A stretch of 44,131 bases of DNA. Source: Patescibacteria group bacterium. GTDB taxonomy: Bacteria; Patescibacteriota; Microgenomatia; Levybacterales; UBA12049. This document shows, one piece after another, positions 13,101 to 18,973 of this stretch. A program made the position numbers and the translations under genes. Position 1 is the first letter of the stretch. Each line of letters starts with the position of its first letter. The stretch spans positions 1 to 44,131 of the forward strand of contig JAMCZC010000035.1 of the NCBI GenBank assembly GCA_023485865.1, read 5' to 3'. The notes beneath the pieces are model-generated. The model had not been told where the DNA came from. It worked only from the letters and a program-made list of their open reading frames with translations, and ran no database searches.

Positions 13101-15435
13101 TCAAAACTGCAAACTTAGCAGATTGGGTTGATTGTCCTCCAACTAATAAATCAACTGTGGAATTGGCGGGGAAAAGGGCTCCGGCACCCGCCCCGGAAGT
13201 AGGCTGAATCCAATAGTTTGTTCCCGCCGGACAGGTTCCCGTTCCCGTTACTATTCCTCCGGTTGTATTTACGCAGGCGTTGGTGAGGGTTTGTCCTTGA
13301 TTTGTGCCGACAGAGAAAATGCTGCCGCCGGCTATAGTTGTGTTTCCCGAACCATCCACAGTGAATTTGGCAGTTCCGCTTTGCGAAGCGCTAATTAACG
13401 GCCCTCCTCCGGTTTGATTCAGCGTCAAGGCTGATTGGCCGCTTGAGGTAGCCAAAACAGCAAATAAACCGTCAACTTCCACCGCTCCGACGGCACTAGA
13501 TATATTGTTACTGATTGATGTATTAACTAGTGGTTTGTCGAGAGCAATTTTTCCCGTTCCGTCGGGCGAAAGGGTAATATTTGAATTGCTTCCCGCGTTG
13601 GTTGTGAGAAGCACAGGCTGGCCGGAGATTGTAAATTGGCCTCCGCTTGCCTGGAAAGTCGGATTGGCGCTTCCGCCAATGGTTAAGTTTCCCGATGAGT
13701 CCAAGGCTAAAACGACATTGTTTGTTCCTGCACCGGATTGGGTTATTGGAGCTAGACCCTGTAACGTTTCCGAATTAGCCGCAAAAGCAACCGTTGCCAG
13801 CTGTTGCCTGGGCGTCATTTCGGGGGTGGTATTAACGCTAACGCCTAAGAATAAGGCGGAATTAGAGGCAAAAAGCCAGTTAGGGATTCCGCAGGGTCCG
13901 GTTGGGTTAGTTTGGTTAACCGGACACATTCCGGCGTTTCCCAGTAAAACCGAAAAAATTCCGTCCTGATCCGGGCTTACGCTGTCAACTTCCTGCCAAA
14001 ACAAAGCACTGCCTGTGGCCGGCGCCTGGGCATTATATATTGCAAACCTTAAGGCGCTGGGGGTAGAAATAGGATTATCCTGGTTATCCGTAAGTCTTCC
14101 CTGAAAAGATAAGATTCTGATTGGGGCGCTGGGCAAAGCGGCTAGAGCAGGATTACCGGTTGTTGGTTTTTGGAAAAATGACTGGTAGAAACCAAAGCCG
14201 ATAACAGCCATAAAGATAATCAAAATTGCAAAATGGAAGTAGTGGGTAATTGCATAGGAATGATACGTTTTGTACCATTTTGGACGTTTATATCGGAGCG
14301 TAAACCAGGCTTTCTTGTACCAGGGAAAGTATTTTGTTGAGATATCCAGGGGAGCATACATTGCCTTCGGCAAATTTCCAATTTCCAATTTCCAATTTCC
14401 AATTTTCGAACTTTTGATTTTTGATTTTTGATTTTTGATTTTGGCAAAGACCGGTTTTCCTTTGGCCAGCCAGGTCAGGTACGAAGCCTTGTCAAAAACT
14501 TTAGCAAAGGGGATGGTCAAGAGCTGATCAAAAGCAAAAATGCCTATCTCTGATAGTTTTTGAGCTAGTCTGAGAGGGGGAAAGCCCGAATATGACTCAT
14601 GATTTGAGACGGACACCTCGGAGGTGGCTTTAGACTCCTGCGAGGTGAATCTTTCGAGCTCTAGGCGGACATTTTTCCCAGTACTCCTATCCAAATCATA
14701 ATTCTTAATTCCTAATTCATAATTCTTTCCAAGGAGGCCTTCGGCCTGTGCCCAATTTAGGTATTTGCGTAAAGAGGAGAGCTTGCGGTTTACCGTTGCC
14801 GGGGAAAACCCCACTTCGCCAAGGCTTCGAGGGGCAAGTAGCCTTTGTTTGTATTCTTCCAATAATTGCGGGCTAATCGCATTCAAAACATTTCTTGAGC
14901 TTCCATTGTCTAGCCTCAAATCTAATACTTCCTCTGCCCAAGTTAGGAATTGTTTCAAGTCTATGAGATAGTTTTTTATAGTAAGATGCGAAGCGTTGTA
15001 GACATAGAGGTAGTTTTTAAAGTCCCGGATCTTATATGGGTCCGCTGATTGCTGATTGCTGATTGCTGATTGCTGAGCGAACGGATCGTGAGCGATATGT
15101 CCTTCCAGTTTTAAAAACTTAAAAAATTTGCGAAGAGAGGATAAGTGACGCTCGAGCGATCTCTCCGAGAGCGCAGATTTCTGATTTCTGATTTCTGATT
15201 TCTGATTTTTTTCTGCAATCTGTAATCCGTAATCATCAATCGCTTCGCGTTTGTATGCTTCGATTGTTCCAGTGGTTACAAGTTGGGGAGAAAAAGGCTT
15301 TTGGTAATGAGATTCATACCAACGAATGAAATGATTAATGTCAGATGTATAATTCTTGACAGTAGCCCTGGAAGCCGAATTGGGTGGAGCTAGCAAAAAT
15401 GTTTTGAATTGTTGTACAAAGTTATCGTTTGACAT
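4180..15435 (-). CDS. Giant repetitive surface protein with two N-terminal tyrosine-recombinase SAM-like domains, a TM segment and VGIGTT.P / NSTVDLL.GG.ST.SAKF repeats
   Basis: ORF 4180..15468. Likely start is MSNDNFVQQFKTFLL at 15435. N-terminus: ...SRATVKNYTSDINHFIRWYE...ERSLERHLSSLRKFFKFLKLEGHI and ...ASHLTIKNYLIDLKQFLTWAEE...SPATVNRKLSSLRKYLNWAQAEG. TM near AITHYFHFAILIIFMAVIGFGFYQSFF. Then thousands of residues of Gly/Ser/Thr/Asn-rich repeats. Confidence 0.9.
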   Translation of the reverse strand: MSNDNFVQQFKTFLLAPPNSASRATVKNYTSDINHFIRWYESHYQKPFSPQLVTTGTIEAYKREAIDDYGLQIAEKNQKSEIRNQKSALSERSLERHLSSLRKFFKFLKLEGHIAHDPFAQQSAISNQQSADPYKIRDFKNYLYVYNASHLTIKNYLIDLKQFLTWAEEVLDLRLDNGSSRNVLNAISPQLLEEYKQRLLAPRSLGEVGFSPATVNRKLSSLRKYLNWAQAEGLLGKNYELGIKNYDLDRSTGKNVRLELERFTSQESKATSEVSVSNHESYSGFPPLRLAQKLSEIGIFAFDQLLTIPFAKVFDKASYLTWLAKGKPVFAKIKNQKSKIKSSKIGNWKLEIGNLPKAMYAPLDISTKYFPWYKKAWFTLRYKRPKWYKTYHSYAITHYFHFAILIIFMAVIGFGFYQSFFQKPTTGNPALAALPSAPIRILSFQGRLTDNQDNPISTPSALRFAIYNAQAPATGSALFWQEVDSVSPDQDGIFSVLLGNAGMCPVNQTNPTGPCGIPNWLFASNSALFLGVSVNTTPEMTPRQQLATVAFAANSETLQGLAPITQSGAGTNNVVLALDSSGNLTIGGSANPTFQASGGQFTISGQPVLLTTNAGSNSNITLSPDGTGKIALDKPLVNTSISNNISSAVGAVEVDGLFAVLATSSGQSALTLNQTGGGPLISASQSGTAKFTVDGSGNTTIAGGSIFSVGTNQGQTLTNACVNTTGGIVTGTGTCPAGTNYWIQPTSGAGAGALFPANSTVDLLVGGQSTQSAKFAVLNVNSGTPVASVAGNFSLGSAAGTTRTIGATAMNALQIGDTNTGAVQINPNGSTGLYVNGSGNVGIGTTTPNNAIQVANLINFPNSNFGTSLGYQAGGGTGFYNSFVGYQAGYANSGNANTAIGMRALHYSSSSSNNTATGYYSLQNNTTGGGNTVNGAYAGTGVFGNSDISNNALFGYQAGTALITGGNNNTLLGYNAGLNITSGASNIMLGSGTNAPSATGSNQLNIGNTIYGNLSSGIIGISTTSPTAPLQINGAYGSNAALIVNNLNSGDIFTASASGTTRLTLSNGGNLNLIGGVYQSGGTNGISTSNACVNTTGGIVTGTGTCPAGTGTNWWNQLAGALSPVDTTNDLLLGSTATSSALFSFTGIKTGQTIASASGNLIVMPNNGWGGQAAIGYNNPGTATLAVNGNVGIGTTSPTALLDVAGAASVGGQLTFRSGTAQIQSTANQLLTLGGNTTGDIQFKPGNSSSSLYLSSTGSVGVGTTFPLTTLDIRGNSGTLAVASISGKTSFASLVVNNDGVGDLFTASASGWTRFRIAGSGAITSATYTTGGGVIYTTSNGLFSQTTAGASNECLKSTGGSAPTWGTCGSGGDSFWGQTNGLLYPGNSTVDLAIGGVASTSAKFLFANVNSGTPTLKIFDSTKTYSLNLSHDGTNGNIISTTGTVNIGQGGGTLYVQTDIQNDSTNNLGAVQITDRLNVLPAATSNINSNAALIVNNPGTGDILTASASGVPKFTIGNTGAITSGLYTNAGGILYTATSGLIGQTAIGTSAQCLTGGTTPSFSSSCLFSDPYWNQQNGALFPNNSTVDLLIGGQSTTSAKFALVNIAGTRGTQTASLSGSLVLDSSTASIQTTNNQLLTIGGNTTGNITISPLNGGAGSLLTVNAITTTLSGTTTLTASSLGTIDAAAALSLDSTTLILGNGSAATIQTTTGGLTLDSGSNTLTIAASDTILTASGIATVSLGTSATINAGATALNLQQDGAIDVNIAGGSSATGCTISNSTGNLTCSGNIASTQTSGVQGWWQRSLGALSPTNITDDFLLGGTATSTAQFSVSNIAKNQAVASLSGQFIVMPNNGWGGQVGIGTTSPLNKLQVYGTLKVGGDASQAVGIIALGDDLSTTANVGIFRGTSAGASGGGNVLLVGGYSGFGITTGNAALGSQGAPKFYVDTSGNVGIGTGAPTAPLHINTGYANNAALIVNNLNSGNLIAASASGTTQFYLTNAGSAYARSFYDLDNPAYFLDPAATATAGAFFGSVGIGTATPNNKLDVKGNIVATGYFAGESSANLTTIQATGTTTGDGNNGSIYFADSSSVERARVDTSQQTINNGTGADGNILISGTVNINTTNVIASRSCVDGGDAVNYSVSSLTSTTAVLSSTPSSGCLAVGDEVLLINLQGTSSNTVNVGNYETLKIQSISTNTITFTTSKKNYYGDGAANDTNIGTLTTNQRVMLQRIPNYNNVTVLPGGTLTASGWSNPKGGVLFFRAAGSVDNRGTISMSGNGYTGGAGGTSNIVNGTGGESFDGAGSAGTTGAAGLNRGGGAGGISGGTGAGGSGGGGFGGGGGGGGGSGYASSSPAAGGAGGGTNVCAGGGGGGAGTINSNGGAGGAACNAGAIGTGGGAGGLAGSGATGGGTGAAGTTAGGGGGGGLYGRADLSILNLGSGSGGSGYNGTVPISGSSGVSGGGIIYIGASSLYSSAGKITSNGSAGATGVSGGTGSGGGAGGSIYLNTGTAILGTVNANGGGGGAGSGTNYAGGGGGDGGTGRIHITANSINGTSNPVADTTILTPLTSGTGADGNILISGTVNINTTNVIASRSCVDGGDAVNYSVSSLTSTTAVLSSTPSSGCLAVGDEVLLINLQGTSSNTVNVGNYETLKIQSISTNTITFTTSKKNYYGDGAANDTNIGTLTTNQRVMLQRIPNYNNVTVLPGGTLTASGWSNPKGGVLFFRAAGSVDNRGTISMSGNGYTGGAGGTSNIVNGTGGESFDGAGSAGTTGAAGLNRGGGAGGISGGTGAGGSGGGGFGGGGGGGGGSGYASSSPAAGGAGGGTNVCAGGGGGGAGTINSNGGAGGAACNAGAIGTGGGAGGLAGSGATGGGTGAAGTTAGGGGGGGLYGRADLSILNLGSGSGGSGYNGTVPISGSSGVSGGGIIYIGASSLYSSAGKITSNGSAGATGVSGGTGSGGGAGGSIYLNTGTAILGTVNANGGGGGAGSGTNYAGGGGGDGGTGRIHITANSINGTSNPVADTTGSAIGSSGSINGTLYSGNATIYNTLQLYGNGSMLQLYDYGTTTPTRPNNGDLALGNVGSGATQGRLFIQSGGTNFYFSSAGTGDFSEFFKNSDPTLTTGQVVSVDSSTSRAVIKTTKAYDNGIVGVIARPGEGTQNNNNQDGTRENDPNYKNVSLLGQTPVVVSNINGDIHTGDKLTSSNIPGVAMKATQPGFIVGTALEAFTCSNSNEPGSSASNSANFGLVSPALCQGSIQAYIKAGYYDPTPAILTDVLGIKNYVVRLGNSVEGTAYSSIATVTDTAGNVVNRAEVLAGAVIGNLQAGVINAQEITTNSLTTLTANIQNLTSNNIVSPIAQIDTVHTNLISPITNDSAIALKFENNKLSILNGNSASTSAVSSFDNQGNATFSGKLTSDNLQVTNDASIAGTLRAGKILASEIEGLPISTSSSIFVTNNYYASTSSDLASSSALTNPYTLAANSYIDIASYSGLLANVDNLNAQTATFTQGLMSFGPSSFSDVSVVGQLSIDGNLILASNSINVLGSDLNLQPLRQGGLSIMAGLFYIDTNGNLKVGGNAEFAKDVKVGGVLSTNIISPIPGSDLALNLGSNEPGSSASNSQFRVNNSSNSAILTINQSGDLTASGTATFGKLNLNLVSPAFALSNTEVVATGSAGVVTLKAYRTEITVDNNLVTSKSLIYITPVGQTLGQNLYLLRQVPNDPLNGTTGSFTVGINAPVPTDVKFNFLIIN
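6356..7725. repeat. 1370-bp direct repeat, copy 1 (Gly-rich domain of giant gene)
   Basis: Starts gtcgtatccgccacaggatttgaag, ends ccgtcggcgccggtgcc. Repeated at an offset of 1392 bp (464 codons, in frame). Confidence 0.92.
7748..9117. repeat. 1370-bp direct repeat, copy 2
   Basis: Same sequence as 6356..7725 by eye. Short antisense ORFs 6648..6848/8040..8240 and 6984..7166/8376..8558 translate identically. 22-bp spacer between copies. Confidence 0.92.
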
Positions 15436-16069
15436 ATTTATTCCTTCGTTCCAGCCTTCTCTTCCCACCTAAGCTTCCCATTCGCATTCTGGTACTATTC
15501 GTACGCTGCTCTTGGAGCGCTTTTTGGCGGGCAAGAAATAAGCTTTCCGAATAACCGCCGTCTTTAATAAAAGCGTTTTCCAAAGAGGCGAGCTGTTTAT
15601 CCAAAAGATAAGTCGCCTGGTAAATTAGGCAGATTAAGCAGTTGGCAAAATCTTCCGGGGAAGTCAAATAGGACTTATAGGTCTCATAAGACTTATCGGA
15701 CCTATAGGCTAAAGCCCGGACAGCTTTGGCTTTTGGGGAATCTTTTTCCCACAGAGGAAGTTCTCTTTGGCGCAGGAAATCCTGGTAATCAAGAAGTAAT
15801 TCTTCCAAAGAAGCCCTAGCTACGCCTATAAGTTTTATTTCGGTTTTTTTAGACACGGCTGAAGCAAGCGAACCTTCAGCTATATTCTGTCTGCCCGAAC
15901 GGGCAGCTTGGATCATTTGGTCGTTCATCCGATAGGACCTATTAGACGCATAAGTCAGATAGGTCTTACAAAATTCAACTGTTAGGTCGTAAATAAGGGT
16001 AGTAGTCTGATAAGATTTAAGATTTTTGTATCCTCCGTAGGTTTTTTTGTTAAGCAGTTCTTGGTTCAT
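15422..16069 (-). CDS. Four-helix-bundle protein (S23/IVP-like, Avd-superfamily style)
   Basis: MNDQMIQAARSGRQNIAEGS...KTEIKLIGVARASLEELLLDYQDFLRQRELPLW...LIYQATYLLDKQLASLENAFIKDGGYSE; paralogous to 39117..39671. 3' end overlaps the giant gene start. Confidence 0.85.
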   Translation of the reverse strand: MNQELLNKKTYGGYKNLKSYQTTTLIYDLTVEFCKTYLTYASNRSYRMNDQMIQAARSGRQNIAEGSLASAVSKKTEIKLIGVARASLEELLLDYQDFLRQRELPLWEKDSPKAKAVRALAYRSDKSYETYKSYLTSPEDFANCLICLIYQATYLLDKQLASLENAFIKDGGYSESLFLARQKALQEQRTNSTRMRMGSLGGKRRLERRNKYVKR

Positions 16070-16418
16070 GAATTAATTTGCGAAACTTCCCGAGCAGAAA
16101 TCTGTGAAAATATTGACTTAGCTTCGAGATTATACGGATTATACGGATTATCTGAAAGTTTTAAGTCATTTAACATACACTATTAGAATAAAGAAATTTG
16201 AAATTAGTTGTCAAGGCCTTATAGTATTCATCAATGATACGTTTTGATAGTATATGATATATCACAAAAACAATTGAGTGTTGTGTGAAAATGATATTTC
16301 GTTTTACGCTTGTGAAAATAATTTATGCCTATAAAATTAATAAGATAAATATATACATAATATATCAATAAGTATCGTACATCCTATAATCTCCCTTGTG
16401 TACTTGTGATGTATTAAT

Positions 16419-16516
16419 TGCAAATATGCAAATGACGAATAAGCAAATGAATGCATTAATACATTAAATTATTTAATTATTCATTTGAGATTTGCTTATT
16501 TGCTTATTTTTGCATT
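16419..16516. repeat. Intergenic repeat family A: (GCAAATAA)n ... (TTATTTGC)n palindrome
   Basis: tgcaaatgacgaataagcaaatgaatgcattaatacattaaattatttaattattcatttgagatttgcttatttgcttattt. Confidence 0.85.
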
Positions 16517-16798
16517 CCCGTTTTGGCGGTAAGTTATTCTAAGTGATAAGGTTTTTAAAGTTGTATTTTGGATTGATATGATAGGAAAAATAGAATTTTT
16601 GAAATTGGAGCTTGGAATTCTTGAAGTTAGAAGTTGGATATCTTTGATCTTGAAACTTTGAAATCAAGAAATCTTGAAATCATGATATCAAAATAATCAA
16701 AATCGAGGATGTCAAAAATATCCAACGTCAAGTATTCCAACTTTTGCTTGCAATTTAAGGCTCGGGTAAGCATAATTAGTTTAGACCTTAAGCCAATT

Positions 16799-16924
16799 TC
16801 AAATATGCAAATGACGAATAAGCAAATGAATATAAAAATATTTAAATCAAAAAATCAAATTAATAAATTTATGAATTCAAACATTCATTTAAAATTTGCA
16901 TATTTGCATATTTGCATATTATTT
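16799..16924. repeat. Repeat family A; 3' arm encodes signal peptide of 16871..17752
   Basis: caaatatgcaaatgacgaataagcaaatgaatataaa...aacattcatttaaaatttgcatatttgcatatttgcatatt. Confidence 0.85.
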
Positions 16925-17752
16925 CTGCTTATTTTTGCATTTGCCGCGCCTTCGGCGTTTGCTGCCTTCAAAATCCCGGTCCAGGCTCAGGTAGGGAAAT
17001 TCTATTTAAACCTTTCAGGCTATATTTCTCCTTACGCTTCGGTTGTTTTAACAATTGACGGATTATTTGTAAGAGCAACGGTTGCCGACGCAGGAGGCAA
17101 TTTTTCCATATCGGGGGTTTTAATTAAGGAAGGCTTTTCTAAATTTTGCCTTGAAGCCGTTGACTTCAAAAGACTCGGAGATTCCTTTACCTGTTTTACT
17201 GTTCCTCCTGCAAAAGGCGACGTAACCATGACGGGAATATTTCTCCCGCCAACGCTTGGTCTTTCTAAAAACGTAATAGCCGAGGGAGGGGAGACTTTGG
17301 CCTTCGGTTACACGATGCCGGGTGCGGAAGTCACACTATACCTAAGTAACGGCCAAAAATTAACGACAACAGCAGATAGCACGGGTTATTACATTTTTAA
17401 CATTAAGAATCTCAAGGCCGGGAAATATAACTTATACGCAAGGGCCTTCTACAACCATAAAGAATCCCTTGCGCCGACAAAGACGCTGGAGCTTCGGGCA
17501 TTGTCGTGGTGGGAGCAAATAATTGCCTTTATAAAGAGCATTATTAATAAGATAATTAAGTTTTTCAGCTCGTGGGCCTTAGGACCGCTTTGGCTTGCCC
17601 TGCCAATCCTTATCCTCATTATTATACTTATTTTAAAGCTCTGGCCGGAGAAGTTTACGTTTATATACCAGTCGCGCCTTATAATCTTCTTTACAAGGGC
17701 ATTCAGGAAGCCCAGGAAGCCCCTTCACCATAGCTGGTGGCTCGGGTACTAA
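16871..17752 (+). CDS. Secreted protein with carboxypeptidase-regulatory/Ig-like domains and C-terminal TM
   Basis: ORF 16709..17752. Plausible start MNSNIHLKFAYLHICILFLLIFAFAAPSAFA (signal peptide), then AFGYTMPGAEVTLYLSNGQKLTTTADSTGYYIFNIKNLKAGKYNLYARA. Confidence 0.75.
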   Translation: MNSNIHLKFAYLHICILFLLIFAFAAPSAFAAFKIPVQAQVGKFYLNLSGYISPYASVVLTIDGLFVRATVADAGGNFSISGVLIKEGFSKFCLEAVDFKRLGDSFTCFTVPPAKGDVTMTGIFLPPTLGLSKNVIAEGGETLAFGYTMPGAEVTLYLSNGQKLTTTADSTGYYIFNIKNLKAGKYNLYARAFYNHKESLAPTKTLELRALSWWEQIIAFIKSIINKIIKFFSSWALGPLWLALPILILIIILILKLWPEKFTFIYQSRLIIFFTRAFRKPRKPLHHSWWLGY

Positions 17753-17757
17753 TGATA

Positions 17758-17853
17758 AATATGCAAATATGCAAATTTCAAATGAATGAATTAATCATTA
17801 AATCATTTAAATATTCATTTGCTTATTAGTCATTTGTAATATTTGCTTATTTT
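17758..17853. repeat. Intergenic repeat family A
   Basis: aatatgcaaatatgcaaatttcaaatgaatgaattaatcattaaatcatttaaatattcatttgcttattagtcatttgtaatatttgcttatttt. Confidence 0.85.
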
Positions 17854-17861
17854 AAGAAGGT

Positions 17862-18917
17862 TTATTTAGCTTCGGGGGTTTCGGGAGCCTCCGTCTTCTT
17901 TTCTGAAGGTTTTACATCAGATTTCTTTCCAAACGAGGGTTTTTTGAAGCCGTTTTTTCTGTAATACATGCTTCCCAGAATCAAGGCTATAATTACAAGG
18001 ATTACAATGACTGCGATTTTCCAGGGGAAAACCCAGAAATAAACGGCTGACGCTAAGGGAAGGTTGTTATTTACTCCATAACTTGCCAGAAGCTCCGCTT
18101 TAAAGCGGCCAATCATCAGTTTTCCTCCAAACTGATTTTCATAGTCTCTGGCTGCTTGAGGGAAGATATTGTTTTCTTTAAGCGGCAGAATCGCTTTTCG
18201 CCCAAGCATATCCGATACGGTTATGTATCCTTGCGGCCTGATGTGCAAGTCTCCGAAGTTTTTTATTTGGGTTAATATCTTTACCGGTCCGTATTCCTGG
18301 AAACCGTTGGCAAAGAATTTGGTAACAGTTGCGCTTTCTTTAATGGGGCCCTTTACCGTAATATAAAAGAGCGAACCTGCTTGCGTAACCACCGTGGCTC
18401 CCGTGCCTCCAACGTTAACATTTGTCGCAGGAGTGTATAAAACGGCGGCATAATGACCCCCGGGCCTTGCGTTTTTAGGCACCTGGATAAAATAATTCAA
18501 CTCTTGTCTTGCGCGCGATTTTATTGTAAACGTATCGGGCGTTACGCCTAGCCAGGCAGCGGCAGAATATTTATTTGAGAGGCTATTGTTGGGAAGGAAA
18601 ACCGGTGTTCCGATAGTGTCTTCTACTATAAAGTCTTTTACAGCAGTTGTAAAAGTTAAATCATGGTCGGTATCGTTAATTACTTTTAAAGTCCCTTCGG
18701 CTGTTTGGCCCGGATCAAGCTTTTGGGAGACGGTAGGGGGACTTATGGTATAAGTTCTGAACGTTTCCTGGGCCCTTGCCCTTTGGGCAAGAATGACACC
18801 AATAAGCAAATAAGCAAATAAGCAAGCAGATAATAACCCAATACGCAAATATGCAAATGACAAATGAATGTTTAAATGTCTGAATGAATTAATTTGGTAA
18901 TTTTTTGATTTAATCAT
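17862..18917 (-). CDS. Secreted, membrane-anchored DUF916-like Ig-fold protein
   Basis: Signal peptide FAYLRIGLLSACLFAYLLIGVILAQRARAQ; TVSQKLDPGQTAEGTLKVINDTDHDLTF...PGGHYAAVLYTPA; C-terminal TM and charged tail. Family assignment tentative. Confidence 0.75.
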   Translation of the reverse strand: MIKSKNYQINSFRHLNIHLSFAYLRIGLLSACLFAYLLIGVILAQRARAQETFRTYTISPPTVSQKLDPGQTAEGTLKVINDTDHDLTFTTAVKDFIVEDTIGTPVFLPNNSLSNKYSAAAWLGVTPDTFTIKSRARQELNYFIQVPKNARPGGHYAAVLYTPATNVNVGGTGATVVTQAGSLFYITVKGPIKESATVTKFFANGFQEYGPVKILTQIKNFGDLHIRPQGYITVSDMLGRKAILPLKENNIFPQAARDYENQFGGKLMIGRFKAELLASYGVNNNLPLASAVYFWVFPWKIAVIVILVIIALILGSMYYRKNGFKKPSFGKKSDVKPSEKKTEAPETPEAK

Positions 18918-18960
18918 TTATAAATTTATTTGCATATTCGTCATTTGCATATTTGAAATT
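18799..18960. repeat. Repeat family A; one arm encodes signal peptide of 17862..18917
   Basis: aataagcaaataagcaaataagcaagcag...gcaaatatgcaaatgacaaatgaatgtttaaatgtctgaatgaattaatttggtaattttttgatttaatcatttataaatttatttgcatattcgtcatttgcatatttgaaatt. Confidence 0.88.
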
Positions 18961-18973
18961 CTTTCTAGCCTTG

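Noticed and set aside
4547-13969. Plus-strand ORFs antisense to the giant gene (e.g. 11546..12088)
   Set aside because: Low-complexity shadows of Gly/Ser/Thr codons; no recognisable domains or independent start context.
4180-15435. Functional integrase
   Set aside because: Only the N-terminal SAM-like modules are recognisable; no catalytic domain was seen.
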